NCBI RefSeq assembly: GCF_013155295.1
Contig: NZ_JABJXT010000007.1
Span: forward strand, 1-64,000
Origin: Pseudogemmobacter hezensis
GTDB lineage: Bacteria; Pseudomonadota; Alphaproteobacteria; Rhodobacterales; Rhodobacteraceae
DNA length: 64,000 nt
Direction of reading: 5' to 3'
The first letter of the stretch is position 1. Every line of letters begins with the position of its first letter. The notes under the pieces were generated by a model. That model did no database searches. It saw only the letters and a list, made by a program, of their open reading frames with translations, and was not told the DNA's origin. Made by a program: the position numbers and the translations under genes. Positions 44,876 through 54,046 of this stretch are shown one piece after another.

Positions 44876-45814
44876 TCAGGGTTTCGGGGTCGCAGGTGCC
44901 GCCTCAGCCGCAGGCTCGGGCTGGGTGCTGGCTTCGGGGGCCGCCAGATCTGCGCGAATCGCCGGGGGCTGCAGGGTCAGCATGCGCAGGATGGTGATCA
45001 GCTCTTCGCGCATCGCCTTGCGATGGGTCACACGGTCCAGCATGCCGTGGTCCAGCAGATATTCGGCGCGCTGGAAGCCCTCGGGCAGCTTTTCGCGGAT
45101 GGTTTGCTCGATCACGCGGGGGCCCGCGAAACAGATCAGCGCATTGGGTTCCGCAATCTGCACATCGCCCAGCATCGCATAAGAGGCCGTCACGCCGCCG
45201 GTGGTCGGATGGGTCAGCACGACGATATAGGGCAGGCCCGCTTCTTTCAGCATCTGGATGGCCACCGTGGTGCGCGGCATCTGCATCAGGGCAAGGATCC
45301 CCTCCTGCATCCGTGCGCCACCTGCTGCCGAAAAGACCACGAAGGGCTTTTTCATCGCAACCGCCCGCTCGGCGCCGGCGATGAAGGCATTGCCGACATA
45401 CATCGAAAGCGAGCCGCCGATAAAGGCAAAGTCCTGGGCGGCGGCAACGATGGGCGTGCGCCCGATCTCGCCTTCGGCGACCAGCATCGCCTCTTTCTCG
45501 CCGGTGGCCTTCTGCGCGGCTTTCAGGCGGTCGGGGTATTTCTTCTGATCACGGAAGTGCAGCGGATCGGCGATCGGCTCGGGTACTTTCACCTCGGTGA
45601 AGATGCCGCCGTCAAACAGCGCGCCAAAGCGATCACGCGGGCTGATCGCCATATGGTGATCGCAGTTCGAGCAGACGTTGAGATTGGCCTCAAGCTCGCG
45701 GTGGAACAGCATCGTTCCGCATTCCGGGCATTTGGTCCACAGATTTTCGGGCACCTCGCGCCGCGAGAAGAGCGAGTTGATCTTCGGGCGGACGTAATTG
45801 GTGATCCAGTTCAT
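44876..45814 (-). CDS. accD: Acetyl-CoA carboxylase carboxyltransferase beta subunit
   Basis: A 312-residue subunit of the enzyme making malonyl-CoA for fatty acid synthesis. It has an N-terminal zinc ribbon (CPECGTMLF ... CSNCDHHM), the carboxyltransferase core with [59 protein letters not shown] and [21 protein letters not shown] low-complexity alanine/proline tail ([20 protein letters not shown]) follows. ATG 45814 begins [12 protein letters not shown] as is typical; the frame extends upstream without homology. Confidence 0.97.
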   Translation of the reverse strand: MNWITNYVRPKINSLFSRREVPENLWTKCPECGTMLFHRELEANLNVCSNCDHHMAISPRDRFGALFDGGIFTEVKVPEPIADPLHFRDQKKYPDRLKAAQKATGEKEAMLVAEGEIGRTPIVAAAQDFAFIGGSLSMYVGNAFIAGAERAVAMKKPFVVFSAAGGARMQEGILALMQMPRTTVAIQMLKEAGLPYIVVLTHPTTGGVTASYAMLGDVQIAEPNALICFAGPRVIEQTIREKLPEGFQRAEYLLDHGMLDRVTHRKAMREELITILRMLTLQPPAIRADLAAPEASTQPEPAAEAAPATPKP

Positions 45815-45920
45815 ATGCAGGCCTTTCCACCGGAGAGCTTCGGGGATCTGAGAGTTGGCCCCCGAGATAAGGCTAGCGGGGACAAATTGCAATGCAAAGG
45901 CCTGTTGGTGATCTTCGAAA

Positions 45921-46021
45921 GAGGGGGCCAGCCCCCTCGCGGCTGCGCCGCTCACCCCCGGGATATTTAGGGACAGATGAAATCTGCCTGCGATCGCTTT
46001 TCATCTGTCTCTAAATATCCC
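45921..46021. repeat. Composite inverted-repeat element (REP/MITE-like)
   Basis: In order: hairpin GAGGGGGC-CA-GCCCCCTC (45921-45938), hairpin GCGGC-TGC-GCCGC (45939-45951), then a long inverted repeat with 23-base arms and one mismatch (45960-45982 and 45999-46021; arms contain GGGATATTTAG and ACAGATGAAA), with GCGATCGC (45990-45997) in the spacer. It lies between the accD start and the recR stop. Confidence 0.85.
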
Positions 46022-46059
46022 CGCCGGAGGCTTCCAAAACCGGCAAGGCGCGGCAGCGC

Positions 46060-46668
46060 TTACAATCTTCGCCTTGCCCGCAAAGCGGCCCCCAGTGTGC
46101 CATCGTCGAGATGGTCCAGCTCGCCGCCAATCGGCACCCCCTGTGCAAGGGTGCTGATTTGTGCCTCGCTCGTCACCAGCGCATCGGCAATATAATGCGC
46201 GGTCGTCTGCGCATCGACCGTGGCGCTCAGCGCCATGATGACTTCACGGATGCCCTCAGCCTCAACCCGCGCGACCAGCCGCGGGATGCCCAGCTCATCC
46301 GGTCCCAGCCCGTCCAGTGCCGAAAGAGTGCCGCCCAGCACATGATAACGGCCGCGAAAAATTTGCGCGCGCTCCAGTGCCCATAGATCGGCGACATCCT
46401 CGACCACGCATAGCTCGCCGTTCGCTCGCCCCGGATCCTGGCAGATCGGGCATGTGTCGGCAGTCGAGATATTGCCGCAGATCTGGCAATCCCGCGCGTT
46501 CAGCGCCACCTCTGCCAGCGACTGTGCCAGGGGGGCCATCACCTGGGCGCGGCGCTTCAGCATCGCCAGCACCGCACGCCGGGCCGAACGCGGGCCGAGG
46601 CCCGGCAGCCGCGACATCAGCCGGATCAGCGTCTCGATCCCGGTATCGTCAGGAATATGCGCGGCCAC
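46060..46668 (-). CDS. recR: Recombination mediator protein RecR
   Basis: A 202-residue DNA repair protein loading RecA with RecF/RecO. It has an N-terminal helix-hairpin-helix ([21 protein letters not shown]), a zinc finger with cysteines 61, 64, 73 and 76, and a Toprim domain starting [13 protein letters not shown] and including [14 protein letters not shown]. The start is GTG (46668) with AGGACC upstream. Third gene of dnaX-ybaB-recR, a conserved order. Confidence 0.96.
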   Translation of the reverse strand: MAAHIPDDTGIETLIRLMSRLPGLGPRSARRAVLAMLKRRAQVMAPLAQSLAEVALNARDCQICGNISTADTCPICQDPGRANGELCVVEDVADLWALERAQIFRGRYHVLGGTLSALDGLGPDELGIPRLVARVEAEGIREVIMALSATVDAQTTAHYIADALVTSEAQISTLAQGVPIGGELDHLDDGTLGAALRARRRL

Positions 46669-46681
46669 GGTCGGTCCTGGA

Positions 46682-47035
46682 TCAGAAGGGCAGTTTCATA
46701 TCGGCGGGCAGGCCCAGCGATTCGGTCAGGCGGCGCATCTCATCTGCGGATTTCGCTGCAGCCTTCGACTGGGCGTCGCGGATTGCGGCAAGGATCAGAT
46801 CCTCGATCACCTCTTTCTCAGAGGGAACCAGGATCGAGGGGTCAATGTCCAGCCCCGTCACATCACCCTTGCAGGTGGCCCGGGCCTTGACCAGCCCCGC
46901 ACCGCTTTCGCCGATCACCACCGAATTGGCGAGGCCCTCCTGCAGCTCGGCCATTTTCGTCTGCATATCCTGGGCGGCTTTCATCATTTTGGCCATATCG
47001 CCGAGCCCGCCCAGACCACCAAGTCCTTTGAACAT
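46682..47035 (-). CDS. YbaB/EbfC-family nucleoid-associated protein
   Basis: A 117-residue DNA-binding protein. It begins with a glycine-rich [35 protein letters not shown] helix and has the core strands and helices [31 protein letters not shown] and [23 protein letters not shown] 47035 has an AAGGGA site. It sits between dnaX and recR as in most bacteria. Confidence 0.95.
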   Translation of the reverse strand: MFKGLGGLGGLGDMAKMMKAAQDMQTKMAELQEGLANSVVIGESGAGLVKARATCKGDVTGLDIDPSILVPSEKEVIEDLILAAIRDAQSKAAAKSADEMRRLTESLGLPADMKLPF

Positions 47036-47126
47036 CCGATTGTTCCCTTTGCATTTTGCCCCTGGGGTCATGGCCCGGGCCTGTCCTTAATCCTGGGTGC
47101 CTGCTGCCATAGCTGCAGCAGGGATG

Positions 47127-48896
47127 TTATTCCTCAAAGGGATCCCAATCCTCATCCGAGCCAATATCGGCCTCTGGAAGTGCCTCAAGTGCGGCCTCGG
47201 CCAACGCGTCAGCGGGGTTGCGGATGTCTTTGATCTCGGCCTTTGGGAAGGCGGCAAGCACCGCTTTGACCAGCGGGCTTTGCATTGCGCCCGCCTCATT
47301 TTCGCGCCGTTCCGCATCACGGATCTCGGCCAGGGTGGGCGCACCACCCGTGCTGACAACCGAAACCCCCCAGCGGCTGCGCGTCCAGCCCTGCAGGCGC
47401 TGTGACAGCCGCGCTGCCAGATCCTTAGAGGCGCCGGGCGCTGGCTCAAATTCAATCCGACCAGGGGCGTAATGCACAAGGCGCAGGTAGTTCTCGACCT
47501 CGACCAAAAGCTGCATATCACGCTTTTCGCGGATCAGCGCGACGATCTGCTCAAACGAGGTGTAAACAATCTCAGGTGCGCCATGCAGCGCCGGGGCCGC
47601 CGCCGACATCACCGCCCCATGGGCCGGGCCACGGGTCATCGGGGCCATGCGGATCGCGCCATGCATCGCGCCGCCGCCAGCAGGGGCACCACCTGCAACG
47701 CCGCCACCACCACCACCCGAGGGCGGGCGCGGCCCGTCATTCAGGCGGCGCATCAGCGTCGCGGGATCGGGCAGTTCGGCGACATGGGTCAGACGGATGA
47801 TCGCCATCTCAGCCGCCATCATCGCATTCGGGGCCTGTCCGACCTCTTCAAGCGCTTTCAACAGCATCTGCCACATGCGGGTCAGCGCCCGCATCGGCAG
47901 CTCTGTCGCCATTTCCAGCCCGCGCACCCGCTCATCCGGGGAGACGGTCGGGTCTTCGGCGGTCTCAGGCGTGACCTTGATCACAGAGATCCAATGGGTG
48001 ATCTCGGCCAAATCGCGCAGGACCGCCATGGGATCGGCCCCTTCGGCATATTGTCCGGCCAGTTCCGAGAGAGCTTCAGCCGCCTGGCCCTTCATCACCA
48101 TATTGAAAAGATCCAGCGTGCGGCCCCGGTCGGCCAGGCCCAGCATGGTGCGCACGGCCGGCGCGGTGGTCTCGCCCTGACCATGGCTGATCGCCTGATC
48201 GAGGATCGAGGTCGCATCGCGGGCCGAGCCCTCTGCGGCGCGGGTGATCAGCGCCAGCGCATCATCCGAGATCTCTGCGCCCTCGGCCGAGGCGATCCGG
48301 CGCAACAGTGCCATCATCACCTCAGGCTCGATCCGGCGCAGGTCAAACCGCTGGCAACGCGACAGAACGGTGACGGGAACCTTGCGGATCTCTGTGGTGG
48401 CGAAGATGAACTTCACATGGGCAGGCGGCTCTTCCAGCGTCTTCAACAGCGCGTTGAAGGCGTTCACCGACAGCATATGCACTTCGTCGATGATATAGAT
48501 CTTATAGCGTGCCGAGGCCGCCCGGTAATGAACCGAGTCGATGATCTCGCGGATATCGCCGACGCCGGTATTAGAGGCGGCGTCCATTTCCATCACATCG
48601 ACATGGCGGCCCTCTGAGATGGCGACGCAATGCTCGCATTTGCCGCAGGGCTCGGTCGTCGGGCCGCCCTTTCCGTCAAGGCCAATGCAGTTCAGTCCTT
48701 TGGCGATGATGCGGGCGGTGGTGGTTTTTCCGGTGCCCCGGATCCCCGTCATCACAAAGGCCTGGGCGATGCGCCCGGCGGCGAAGGCGTTTTTCAGGGT
48801 GCGGACCATCGCCTCCTGGCCGACGAGATCGGCAAAGGTTTCGGGGCGGTACTTGCGGGCGAGAACCTTATAGGCCTGCGGTGTGCTTTCGGTCAT
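47127..48896 (-). CDS. dnaX: DNA polymerase III subunits gamma and tau
   Basis: A 589-residue clamp-loader ATPase. It has Walker A GIRGTGKTTT at residues 51-60, the zinc module with cysteines 70, 84, 87 and 90, IIDEVHMLS (Walker B), the SRC motif in VLSRCQRF, and C-terminal tau-specific sequence after a glycine-rich linker near 410 (GGGGGGVAGGAPAGGG). No A-rich frameshift signal is visible, so a short gamma form, if any, would need another route. AGGAGG precedes ATG 48896. Confidence 0.96.
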   Translation of the reverse strand: MTESTPQAYKVLARKYRPETFADLVGQEAMVRTLKNAFAAGRIAQAFVMTGIRGTGKTTTARIIAKGLNCIGLDGKGGPTTEPCGKCEHCVAISEGRHVDVMEMDAASNTGVGDIREIIDSVHYRAASARYKIYIIDEVHMLSVNAFNALLKTLEEPPAHVKFIFATTEIRKVPVTVLSRCQRFDLRRIEPEVMMALLRRIASAEGAEISDDALALITRAAEGSARDATSILDQAISHGQGETTAPAVRTMLGLADRGRTLDLFNMVMKGQAAEALSELAGQYAEGADPMAVLRDLAEITHWISVIKVTPETAEDPTVSPDERVRGLEMATELPMRALTRMWQMLLKALEEVGQAPNAMMAAEMAIIRLTHVAELPDPATLMRRLNDGPRPPSGGGGGGVAGGAPAGGGAMHGAIRMAPMTRGPAHGAVMSAAAPALHGAPEIVYTSFEQIVALIREKRDMQLLVEVENYLRLVHYAPGRIEFEPAPGASKDLAARLSQRLQGWTRSRWGVSVVSTGGAPTLAEIRDAERRENEAGAMQSPLVKAVLAAFPKAEIKDIRNPADALAEAALEALPEADIGSDEDWDPFEE

Positions 48897-48964
48897 CTGG
48901 CCTCCTGCGGGTCAGCTGTAATCTAAGGGGCCGGTCCGGCTTCGGCAACCGGGTGCGGTTGGCG

Positions 48965-48987
48965 TCGGAATTCGATACGAATTCCGA
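48965..48987. repeat. Perfect inverted repeat, 10-bp arms
   Basis: TCGGAATTCG and CGAATTCCGA flank ATA. It lies between the Sua5-type gene stop and the dnaX ribosome site and directly adjoins a second palindrome. Confidence 0.92.
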
Positions 48988-48988
48988 T

Positions 48989-49010
48989 CCGGTTTCTTGC
49001 AAGAAACCGG
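48989..49010. repeat. Perfect 22-bp palindrome
   Basis: CCGGTTTCTTG (48989-48999) is followed directly by its reverse complement CAAGAAACCGG (49000-49010). No T run follows on the minus strand, so it is not a standard terminator. Confidence 0.92.
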
Positions 49011-49017
49011 CGCCCGG

Positions 49018-49986
49018 TTACACACGCGGCGCGGCGGCCCGGCGCAGGCGATCATTGATCGCGCGGCCCAGCCCATGTTCCGGGATGGGGGCAAAGGCGA
49101 TGCGTCCACCCGGTCCGGCCAATGCATCGGCCTCGCGCATAATGTGAAACAGTCTTGCCGCGGCCTCAGTCAGGTCGCCGGTGGGGGACAGGCTCAGATC
49201 ACCCCTGAGCGGGCCGAAGCCGACCAGCACCTCGCCTGCCGTTGCGGATAAAGCATCGAGGCGGACCAGCGCATCGGGGGCGTAATGCGACCCAAGCTGC
49301 CCCGGTGCATTGGGGCGCTGCGGGTCTGCATTGCCCGGACCTGCGATTTCAGCCCCGATTGCGGCCTCAAGCACCTCCAGGGGTAGCCCGCCAGCGCGCA
49401 ACAATTCGGGGCGGTTTCCGCCATCCGCCGCAAAGCCGAGTATGGTCGATTCCACCCCAACCTGGCATGGGCCGCCGTCCAGAACAGCCTCGATCCGCCC
49501 TGTAAGGCCTGCCATGACATGCTCTGCCGTGGTCGGAGAGATCCGCCCCGAAGGGTTGGCCGAGGGCCCCGCCAGCGGTCCGCCAAATTCGGCCAGCAAG
49601 GCGCGTGCCACCGGATGTGCGGGCACCCTCACCGCAAGGGTGTTCAGCCCTGCGGTTGCCAGCGACGATATCCCGGCCCCCTCACGCAAAGGCAGCACCA
49701 GGGTCAGCGGGCCTGGCCAGAAGCGTTCGGCCAGCATCTGTGCTGCGGGCGGCATCCCGACATAGCGCATGACCGAATCAACGTCAGGCAGATGCGCGAT
49801 CAGCGGGTTGAAAACCGGCCTTCCCTTGGCCGCAAAGATCCGCGCAACACTGTCGTCGCGCCGCGCATCCCCGCCAAGCCCATAGACCGTCTCACTGGGG
49901 AAGGCGACCAGGGCTCCATCTTGCAACAGGGCTGCCGCCCGACTGATGCCAGCCTGGCTTGCGGGCAAGAGTTCCGTTTCGGCCAT
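49018..49986 (-). CDS. L-threonylcarbamoyladenylate synthase (Sua5 type)
   Basis: A 322-residue enzyme making threonylcarbamoyl-AMP for the t6A37 modification of tRNAs reading ANN codons. The YrdC domain (residues ~10-195) shows ALVAFPSETVYGLGGDA, AAKGRPVFNPLIAHL, PGPLTLVLPL and GPSANPSGRISPTTAEHV; the C-terminal Sua5 domain starts near 225 (APGQLGSHYAPDALV). I start at 49986 (MAETELL); an upstream in-frame ATG at 50001 is possible. It lies upstream of dnaX on the same strand. Confidence 0.9.
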   Translation of the reverse strand: MAETELLPASQAGISRAAALLQDGALVAFPSETVYGLGGDARRDDSVARIFAAKGRPVFNPLIAHLPDVDSVMRYVGMPPAAQMLAERFWPGPLTLVLPLREGAGISSLATAGLNTLAVRVPAHPVARALLAEFGGPLAGPSANPSGRISPTTAEHVMAGLTGRIEAVLDGGPCQVGVESTILGFAADGGNRPELLRAGGLPLEVLEAAIGAEIAGPGNADPQRPNAPGQLGSHYAPDALVRLDALSATAGEVLVGFGPLRGDLSLSPTGDLTEAAARLFHIMREADALAGPGGRIAFAPIPEHGLGRAINDRLRRAAAPRV

Positions 49987-50222
49987 GGGTCTGTGCATCA
50001 TGGATCCCGGCATTCGGTCGCTCCGGTGCGAGTTCTGTTTGCGCCGGGCCTGTCCTGGCGCGGCCTTCAGCTTGCGACAAAGCCGCAGCCTGCTACTATC
50101 CGCGCATATTGGACCCCGAACGATCAGACAAGTCTGATACTGCATCCCGTTGTCCCCCCCGTCCCAACCCGCAGTCGTGGCCCGCGCGGCCACTGCCGGG
50201 GGCCTGGCCCGAGGTTTCACCG

Positions 50223-51941
50223 ATGTCACATGCCCGCACCCTTGCCAAAGATCAGCGTTTTATTCTGGATCACCTGGTTGATTTCGACGCGGTGACCCAT
50301 TCCGGGCGCTTTGCGGGGGCGGATGCTGCGTTGGTTGATGCCATCCTTGAGGGGGCGGCCCGGCTTTGTGATGAGGTGGTGGCCCCGGTCAATCGCGCCG
50401 GTGATCTGACCCCGGCCCGGCTGGAGGGCGGCAGGGTTCGCGCCTCACCCGGCTATGCGGCCGCCTATCGGGAGATTGCCGCGGGCGGCTGGGTTGGGCT
50501 TGCGGCACCGCAGGCCTATGGTGGCATGGGGCTGCCTTTCACGCTGGCCACCTGCGTCAATGAGATGCTGGCGGGGGCCTGTGTCTCTTTGCAGCTGAAG
50601 CCCTTGCTCAGCCAGGGCCAGATCGAGGCGCTGGACCACCACGCCTCTGACGCGCTGAAGACGCTTTATCTGCCAAAGCTGATCTCGGGCGAGTGGTCGG
50701 GGACGATGAACCTGACAGAGCCGCAGGCGGGCTCGGATGTGGGGGCGCTGCAGTGCCGGGCGGTGCCCGACGGCAAGGGTGAACAGGACGGGCAGGGGGG
50801 CTGGTTGGTTTCCGGGCAGAAGATCTTCATCACCTGGGGCGATTCGGATCTGGTCAGCAACGTCTGCCACCTGGTGCTGGCGCGGCTGCCCGATGCCGTG
50901 CCGGGGGTGAAGGGGATCTCGCTTTTCCTTGTGCCGAAATTCCTGCCCGATGCGGCGGGAAATCCCGGCGCGGCCAACAGCCTGCATGTGGTCAGTCTGG
51001 AACATAAGCTGGGCCTGCATGGAAGCCCCACCTGCGTGATGCAGTTTGACGCCGCAAAGGGCTGGCTGGTCGGCGCGGCTGGCCAGGGGATGGCGGCGAT
51101 GTTTACCATGATGAACAACGCCCGCCTTGGCATCGGGATGCAGGGCGTCGGCCTGGGCGAGGCGGCTTTGCAAAAGGCCACCCGCTTCGCGCAAGACCGC
51201 GTCCAGGGCCGCACGCCCGATGGCAGCGCGGGGATCATCGGCCATGCCGATGTGAGGCGGATGCTGGCCGAGGCGCGGGCCGGGTTATTCGCGGCAAGGG
51301 CAATTGGGCTTAGATGTGCGGCGGCGATTGATATGGCGGCCGCGACGAAAGATCCGGCCTGGGCTGCCCGTGCGGCCCTGCTGACGCCGATCGCCAAGGC
51401 CTTTGGCACCGATACCGGGATCAGCGTTGCCGATATCTGCCTGCAGGTGCATGGCGGCATGGGCTATATCGAGGAAACCGGGGCGGCCCAATATCTGCGC
51501 GATGCCAGGATCACCGCGATCTATGAGGGCACCAATGGCATCCAGGCCATGGATCTGGTTGGCCGCAAACTCGCCGATAACGGCGAGGCGGCGCTGGCGC
51601 TGATCACGGAAATCGGCCACCGGGCCGCAGTTGCGATGGCCGATCAGCCAGAGCTGGCAGCGGCACTGACCGGGGCGGCGCTGGCGCTGGAGGATGCGAC
51701 AAAGCGGCTGCTTCTTATGCCGCTGAACGCGCGTTTTGCAGGCGCGGTGTCCTATCTGCGGGCCTTTGCGCTGGTGTTGGGGGGCGACGCGCATCTGCGG
51801 GCCGGGCAGGCCGACCCGGCGCGGCTGCCGCTGGCGCGGGTGATGATCAACCGGCTTTTGTCCGCGCATCAGGGCCTGCTTGCGGCGGCGCTGGCGGGGG
51901 CGGAAGGGCTATACGAGGTTTCCGCCGATATGCTGGGCTGA
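50223..51941 (+). CDS. Acyl-CoA dehydrogenase family protein (DmdC-like)
   Basis: A 572-residue flavoprotein oxidising an acyl-CoA to the enoyl-CoA. Visible landmarks are APQAYGGMGLP, LTEPQAGSDVGAL, the FAD-contact QKIFITWGDSDLVSN, LGLHGSPTCVMQFD and the catalytic glutamate in ITAIYEGTNGIQAMDL. The length and VNEMLAGACVSLQLKPLLSQGQIEAL stretch resemble the 3-methylmercaptopropionyl-CoA dehydrogenase (DmdC) branch common in Rhodobacteraceae, but substrate cannot be settled by eye. GAGG precedes ATG 50223. It is convergent with a GntR gene. Confidence 0.87.
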   Translation: MSHARTLAKDQRFILDHLVDFDAVTHSGRFAGADAALVDAILEGAARLCDEVVAPVNRAGDLTPARLEGGRVRASPGYAAAYREIAAGGWVGLAAPQAYGGMGLPFTLATCVNEMLAGACVSLQLKPLLSQGQIEALDHHASDALKTLYLPKLISGEWSGTMNLTEPQAGSDVGALQCRAVPDGKGEQDGQGGWLVSGQKIFITWGDSDLVSNVCHLVLARLPDAVPGVKGISLFLVPKFLPDAAGNPGAANSLHVVSLEHKLGLHGSPTCVMQFDAAKGWLVGAAGQGMAAMFTMMNNARLGIGMQGVGLGEAALQKATRFAQDRVQGRTPDGSAGIIGHADVRRMLAEARAGLFAARAIGLRCAAAIDMAAATKDPAWAARAALLTPIAKAFGTDTGISVADICLQVHGGMGYIEETGAAQYLRDARITAIYEGTNGIQAMDLVGRKLADNGEAALALITEIGHRAAVAMADQPELAAALTGAALALEDATKRLLLMPLNARFAGAVSYLRAFALVLGGDAHLRAGQADPARLPLARVMINRLLSAHQGLLAAALAGAEGLYEVSADMLG

Positions 51942-51974
51942 CCCGCAGGCCCGGGCGGGGCGCCCCCCCCCGGA

Positions 51975-52026
51975 GAGGTGTCGCGGGGAGGCGTCACGAG
52001 GAGGCGTCGCGGAAAGGCGTCGCGGG
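51975..52026. repeat. Tandem array, four 13-bp units
   Basis: Units start at 51975, 51988, 52001 and 52014 and follow the consensus GAGGCGTCGCGGG, with one to three changes per copy. A run of nine C (51963-51971) lies just upstream. Confidence 0.9.
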
Positions 52027-52068
52027 CGACATCGGGGGCGTCGTCGTTTTTCCGGATCGAAAACCGCC

Positions 52069-52734
52069 TCAGCCCGCCAGGTGGCGCAGCCCCTGGGTCA
52101 CATCGGTCCTGACCGCAAGGCGCAGGCCTGGCTCATCACCTGCCTTCAGCGCGGAAAGGATCATGCGGTGATAGGGCGGGGCCTCACGCCTGCGCAGTCG
52201 GGCATAGAGGGCCCGCATCGTTGGCCCCAGCTGCAGCCAGACGGTTTCACACATTGCCAGCATCGCGGGGGCCTGGGCGCGCAGATAAAGCGTGCGGTGA
52301 AATTCCAGATTGGTGCGCACATAGGCCACCGCATCCTGACGGCTGACGGCCTCGGCATTGGCGGCATTGATCGCCGCCAGCCGCTCGATCAGCGCGAAAT
52401 GGGCGCGGGGCAGGGCGCGGGCGGCCAGTTCCGGCTCCAGCATGGCGCGGATCGCAGCCAGTTCCTCGATGCGTTCGGGCGTCAGCTCGGGCGTCGAGAC
52501 CCGCCCGGATGAAGACAGCGTCAGCGCCCCCTCGGCCACCAGACGGCGCAGCGCCTCGCGTGCGGGGGTCATCGAGACACCGAAATCCTTCGCCAGCCCG
52601 CGCAGGGTAAGAGACTGGCCCGGCGCCAGCTCTCCATGCATCACCTGCTGGCGCAGGATGCGGTAAAGGCGCTCATGCGCGGCGGCATTGGGGTCTGGCG
52701 GGCGCGGCCCGGCGGGAATGATCATAGGGGGCAT
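52069..52734 (-). CDS. GntR-family transcriptional regulator (FadR/FCD type)
   Basis: A 221-residue regulator. The winged helix-turn-helix (residues ~18-85) reads ERLYRILRQQVMHGELAPGQSLTLRGLAKDFGVSMTPAREALRRLVAEGAL; the C-terminal helical FCD domain has RIEELAAIRAMLEPELAARA, NLEFHRTLYLRA and YHRMILSALKAGD with the H and D metal/ligand residues. It is convergent with the acyl-CoA dehydrogenase gene and could regulate a nearby catabolic gene, though no target is evident. Confidence 0.92.
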   Translation of the reverse strand: MPPMIIPAGPRPPDPNAAAHERLYRILRQQVMHGELAPGQSLTLRGLAKDFGVSMTPAREALRRLVAEGALTLSSSGRVSTPELTPERIEELAAIRAMLEPELAARALPRAHFALIERLAAINAANAEAVSRQDAVAYVRTNLEFHRTLYLRAQAPAMLAMCETVWLQLGPTMRALYARLRRREAPPYHRMILSALKAGDEPGLRLAVRTDVTQGLRHLAG

Positions 52735-52758
52735 CGGAACACTGCGATTGAGCGGCGG

Positions 52759-53451
52759 TCAACGGGTGAAAGCATAGCGGTGCAGGCTTTGGCCCTGGTT
52801 TTTCAGCCAGTCACGCTCGGTCTTCCAGCCGGGGCGGATGCGGGTTACCACCGCCCAGAAATCGGCGGAATGGTTCATCTCGACCAGATGCGCCACCTCA
52901 TGGGCGGCCACATAATCCAGCACCGGGCGCGGCGCCATTGCCAGCCGCCAGGAATACATCAGCGTGCCATCATGGCTGCACGATCCCCAACGCGAGCGCG
53001 TATCGCGCAGCACAAGCCTGGAATAGCTGCGCCCGACCAGGTCTGCATAATGGCTGGACGAGGCCGCCAGCCGGTCACGGGCCAGCGCCTTCAGCCAGGC
53101 GGCAATCTTTGCACCCGCCTGATCGGGATGGCCGGGCACCAGCAGCTGATCGCCCTCGACGCGGATGCTGCGCCCCTCGGAGGGGGTGATTCGCAGCATC
53201 TGGCCCAGCACCGGGATCTCTGTGTCATGGGTCACTTCATGACGCTTTGCCTGGGGCATCGAGGCCAGCACATTCCTGAGCCAGCCCTCCTGATCCGACA
53301 GAAAAACCATCGCGTCACGCTCTTTGGCGCGGGGGGGCAAAGTCAGGGTCACCTTGCCGTCAAGCCGCGAAACCCGCAGGGAAAACCGCTTTGCGCGGGC
53401 GGATCTTCGCATCTGGATCTCTACCGGAGGCGGTCCGGGCAGCACGGGCAT
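52759..53451 (-). CDS. YgjP/WSS1-like M48-type metallopeptidase
   Basis: A 230-residue putative zinc metallopeptidase (DUF45). It has an N-terminal RSARAKRFSLRVSRLDGKVTLTLPPRA, the RDTRSRWGSCSHDGTLMYSWRLAMAP segment and the zinc motif VAAHEVAHLVEMNHSADFWAVV (HEVAH near residue 182; third ligand histidine in NHSADFW). Family members resemble SprT/WSS1 proteases; a bacterial role is not established. It is divergent from the FYDLN-acid gene across a 217-base gap. Confidence 0.9.
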   Translation of the reverse strand: MPVLPGPPPVEIQMRRSARAKRFSLRVSRLDGKVTLTLPPRAKERDAMVFLSDQEGWLRNVLASMPQAKRHEVTHDTEIPVLGQMLRITPSEGRSIRVEGDQLLVPGHPDQAGAKIAAWLKALARDRLAASSSHYADLVGRSYSRLVLRDTRSRWGSCSHDGTLMYSWRLAMAPRPVLDYVAAHEVAHLVEMNHSADFWAVVTRIRPGWKTERDWLKNQGQSLHRYAFTR

Positions 53452-53668
53452 TGCGGGGTCCTGACTGGTGTCGTGATCGGGCGTTTAAAGGGGGCAACCG
53501 GATGGCCGCCCGGGTGATAGCGTATAAATGCTGCCACAGGCCTTGATTCCGCGTCACAGAAAGCGCATTTGACGGCCTTGTGAAAAGGCTTTGACAGCCG
53601 CCCCGGCCTATGGCAAGGGGCGACGTTCGTATTAGCCCGTCATCAGAGCGAAAGTGAAGGGACAACCC

Positions 53669-54004
53669 ATGGCCAAGGAAGACTGGGGCACCAAGCGCCT
53701 GTGCCCGACAACCGGAAAACGGTTCTACGATCTGAACCGCACCCCGGTGGTCAGCCCCTATACCGGCGAGGTTGTGGATATTGAATCGGCCCGCCGCAAG
53801 CTGGCAGCCGCCGTCATCTCGCGCACCACGCCCGAGAAGGACGATGAGGTTCTGGTTGATGATCTCGAAGCCGAAGATGATCTGCTGGAAACGGCAGAAG
53901 GCGGCGACGATGATATCGATGATGATCTGCTGGAAGATGATGCAGATGACAATGTCTCGCTCGACGAGCTGGCAGATGTTGCCGGCAATGACGAGGAAGG
54001 CTGA
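53669..54004 (+). CDS. FYDLN-acid family protein (TIGR02300)
   Basis: A 111-residue protein. It opens MAKEDWGTKRLCPTTGKRFYDLNRTPVVSPYTGEVVDIE and then turns into a long acidic half (EKDDEVLVDDLEAEDDLLE...DDDIDDDLLEDDADDN). The family often has paired CxxC motifs around FYDLN; here only one cysteine remains, with CPTTG and SPYTG in the places of the cysteine pairs, so zinc binding is unlikely. The family is largely alphaproteobacterial, with unknown function. AAGGGAC precedes ATG 53669, and a strong terminator follows the stop. Confidence 0.92.
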   Translation: MAKEDWGTKRLCPTTGKRFYDLNRTPVVSPYTGEVVDIESARRKLAAAVISRTTPEKDDEVLVDDLEAEDDLLETAEGGDDDIDDDLLEDDADDNVSLDELADVAGNDEEG

Positions 54005-54046
54005 AGCCTGACTGTCTGAGAGCTGAGACTGTCTGAAACCGATATT

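Noticed and set aside
47127-48896. Programmed frameshift in dnaX producing gamma
   Set aside because: I found no A-rich slippery heptamer with a downstream stem in the expected region; one full-length frame is intact.
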